Source of the DNA: Acidobacteriota bacterium
GTDB taxonomy: Bacteria > Acidobacteriota > Blastocatellia > Pyrinomonadales > Pyrinomonadaceae
NCBI GenBank assembly: GCA_020853255.1
Contig: JADYZI010000277.1
Location: forward strand, 1 to 5,774
Direction of reading: 5' to 3'
Length of the DNA stretch: 5,774 nt
In this document: piece by piece, positions 4,271 through 5,774 of the stretch
Position numbering within the stretch: position 1 is the first letter of the stretch
How the letters are laid out: each line of letters begins with the position of its first letter
Program-made: the position numbers and the translations under genes
Notes under the pieces: model-generated
What the model saw: the letters and a program-made list of their open reading frames with translations, nothing else
Databases searched by the model: none
What the model was told of the DNA's origin: nothing

Positions 4271-5774
4271 ATGCCCGACGAGGAAGTCGAACAAAGGGAA
4301 GGGATCGAGCCATCAGAACCTGTTTCCTCGGATGAGAAGCCACCGCCGAAGAGGCGAAGCCTTTTTTCCCGGCGAAATATCATCGTCGCGCTCGCCGGCC
4401 TTGGCATGGGCATTGTTTTGCTTGCCGTAATTGCGATCTTCCTCTATCGCGGCGGCGTCGCCGACACATATATCAAAGCGCAGTTTAAGGCCAAGATGAC
4501 CGAGATCGGGATCGATTTTGATGCCGATGTATTTCGTCTGACCATCGCCCCGCTCCGGCTTGAGCTTAAGAACGCGACCTTCAATAATCGGGAAACGGGA
4601 GAAAAACTCGTCTTTATCCGCGAGGCCTACCTTGGCCTGACCGTTGACGATCTTTACGCCTGGCAACTCAGCCGCGACATCACGATCAACACGACCGACA
4701 TTCGCGGGGCAGAGGTTTGGATCAAATTCGGCGCGGACGGCCGTTCAAATTTTTCGGGCCTCAAGCTTGTCGAAGAAAAACCAGGCCGCGTCAATTTCAG
4801 ATATGAATCCGTCGTCTTTTCTCTTCACGACAGTGTTGTCCATTTCGGCGACGTTTCAAGAAAGATCGCGGCAGACGCGAACAATGTTATTTTCCTGCTC
4901 GAACCGGAGAATATGTCGGTGCCGGATGAGCAGAAGCGGTACAAATTTGATCTAACCTCAACAGAGTCTAAGTTTGTTTATGATGAGCGGGCGCTGGAAC
5001 CGATCGATCTTCGAACGACCGGAATTGCGGGCCGCACCGGAGCAGAGATCACGGAGCTCCACCTGACGACACCTATCGGCACGACCAGTCTGAGCGGACG
5101 GATCAGCGACTGGACCAATCCGACATACGACCTGAATATCGAATCGACGATCGATCTTACGCAGGCGTCATCGATCTTTCCCCTTGGGACAACGATCACC
5201 GGCATCGGCAATTTCAAGGGCAAGGTCTCGGGTTCCGGTGAAAACTACAAGATCGATGGCTCGGTCGATTCGCAGTCACTAACGGCTGAAGGCGTTTATT
5301 TAAAAGGGACCAACGTCACTGCTACCGTTGAAGGCACGAACGCAAACTACACGGCAAACGGCAACGCCGTGGCCGAGCTCCTGACGTTCGAAGATTTCCG
5401 GATCGAGTTTCCAAAGCTGGCAGGAAACGTTCGCGGAACGGGCACCGATTTTCGATGGGTCGGCGAACTTCAGGCGGTGGCCGCAAAGACTGACGCAATG
5501 ACTATCGGCGGACTATTCCTTTCAGATGCGGTCGCCGAATACAAGGACCGCGAATTGACGGCAAGCGCAGAGACGGGACGGGCACAGAAATTCTCGATCG
5601 CCGACAATGAGTTTGCGGCCCTAACGGCACGTAACCTGCGTTTCTCAATGCCGAATGGCAGCGTCAATCTGGATGCCGACAGTGCATCGGCCGCGTCGAT
5701 GGCCAATGAGAATTTCAAGTTGAACGAGCTTCGCGGACGAAACGTTCGGATAAGGAATGTCGACAAAAGGACCA
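4271..5774 (+). CDS. AsmA/TamB-like inner-membrane-anchored protein, N-terminal 501 residues (partial, runs off right edge)
   Basis: The frame is open from the ATG at 4271 to the window end. Residues 1-36 are cytoplasmic, first acidic and then basic (KRRSLFSRRN at 27-36). A single helix spans about 37-59, and the rest is periplasmic. After it comes the repeated beta pattern of AsmA/TamB proteins: short strands such as RLTIAPLRLELKNATF, then a 'dG.sNfsgL' turn (DGRSNFSGL, about 157-165), then many 'G.v.G.g..y.i.G.v' strands (about 310-345). Members form long lipid-conducting grooves that shuttle phospholipids to the outer membrane or help outer-membrane protein assembly. That role is inferred from the family. 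The ATG is the first possible start: an in-frame TGA at 4226-4228 bounds the frame and no GTG/TTG/ATG intervenes. GAAAGG (4253-4258) is a weak ribosome site, 12 bp upstream. It lies 34 bp after ribB, possibly co-transcribed. TamB versus AsmA cannot be decided without the C-terminus. Confidence 0.8.
   Translation, partial: MPDEEVEQREGIEPSEPVSSDEKPPPKRRSLFSRRNIIVALAGLGMGIVLLAVIAIFLYRGGVADTYIKAQFKAKMTEIGIDFDADVFRLTIAPLRLELKNATFNNRETGEKLVFIREAYLGLTVDDLYAWQLSRDITINTTDIRGAEVWIKFGADGRSNFSGLKLVEEKPGRVNFRYESVVFSLHDSVVHFGDVSRKIAADANNVIFLLEPENMSVPDEQKRYKFDLTSTESKFVYDERALEPIDLRTTGIAGRTGAEITELHLTTPIGTTSLSGRISDWTNPTYDLNIESTIDLTQASSIFPLGTTITGIGNFKGKVSGSGENYKIDGSVDSQSLTAEGVYLKGTNVTATVEGTNANYTANGNAVAELLTFEDFRIEFPKLAGNVRGTGTDFRWVGELQAVAAKTDAMTIGGLFLSDAVAEYKDRELTASAETGRAQKFSIADNEFAALTARNLRFSMPNGSVNLDADSASAASMANENFKLNELRGRNVRIRNVDKRT

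Noticed and set aside
4999..5178. Repeated 'atcgatctt' strings in the AsmA/TamB-like gene.
   Set aside because: They encode Ile-Asp-Leu or similar in frame and reflect codon preference and repetitive beta-strand protein sequence, not a DNA repeat element.

Overview
The window is an ordinary-looking stretch of a bacterial chromosome, GC roughly in the mid-fifties by eye, with six protein-coding genes. Two are cut by the window edges. The organism is probably a Gram-negative-type bacterium: it carries a lipoprotein with an Ala/Ser/Thr/Asn/Pro-rich tether and an inner-membrane-anchored AsmA/TamB-like protein. The lipoprotein linker style, codon use and the 'ctttgtgtct...ctttgcgccc' intergenic repeat remind me of Acidobacteriota (Blastocatellia/Pyrinomonadaceae-like), but that is an inference from style, not from a marker gene.

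Layout, left to right. Bases 1-38 (minus strand) hold the first 12 codons of a gene that reads like the N-terminus of seryl-tRNA synthetase (serS), running off the left edge. A 317-bp non-coding spacer (39-355) follows, with an imperfect hairpin and a degenerate repeat. galU (356-1225, plus) encodes UTP-glucose-1-phosphate uridylyltransferase. Sixteen bases after it, with its own GGAG ribosome site, comes a 177-residue lipoprotein (1242-1775) whose folded part resembles the Ivy lysozyme-inhibitor family. It converges, with a 3-bp gap, on a minus-strand 12-TM-type MFS transporter of the FucP-like group (2972-1779). A 136-bp divergent spacer (2973-3108) carries a good sigma70-type promoter for the transporter, a 10-bp perfect palindrome in its leader, and a weaker promoter for the next gene. 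ribB (3109-4236, plus) has an intact-looking DHBP synthase domain fused to a GTP cyclohydrolase II-like domain that has lost all three zinc cysteines and the catalytic arginine. After 34 bp an AsmA/TamB-like gene starts at 4271 and runs off the right edge.

The functions are mostly housekeeping: tRNA charging, UDP-glucose for envelope glycans, riboflavin precursor synthesis, envelope lipid/outer-membrane upkeep, and solute transport. I see no mobile element, CRISPR array, RNA gene, riboswitch or defence system. The observations most worth a second look are the degenerate RibA half of the riboflavin enzyme (a 'RibBX'-type protein likely to be misannotated as bifunctional) and the Ivy-like lipoprotein that lacks the usual inhibitory histidine.
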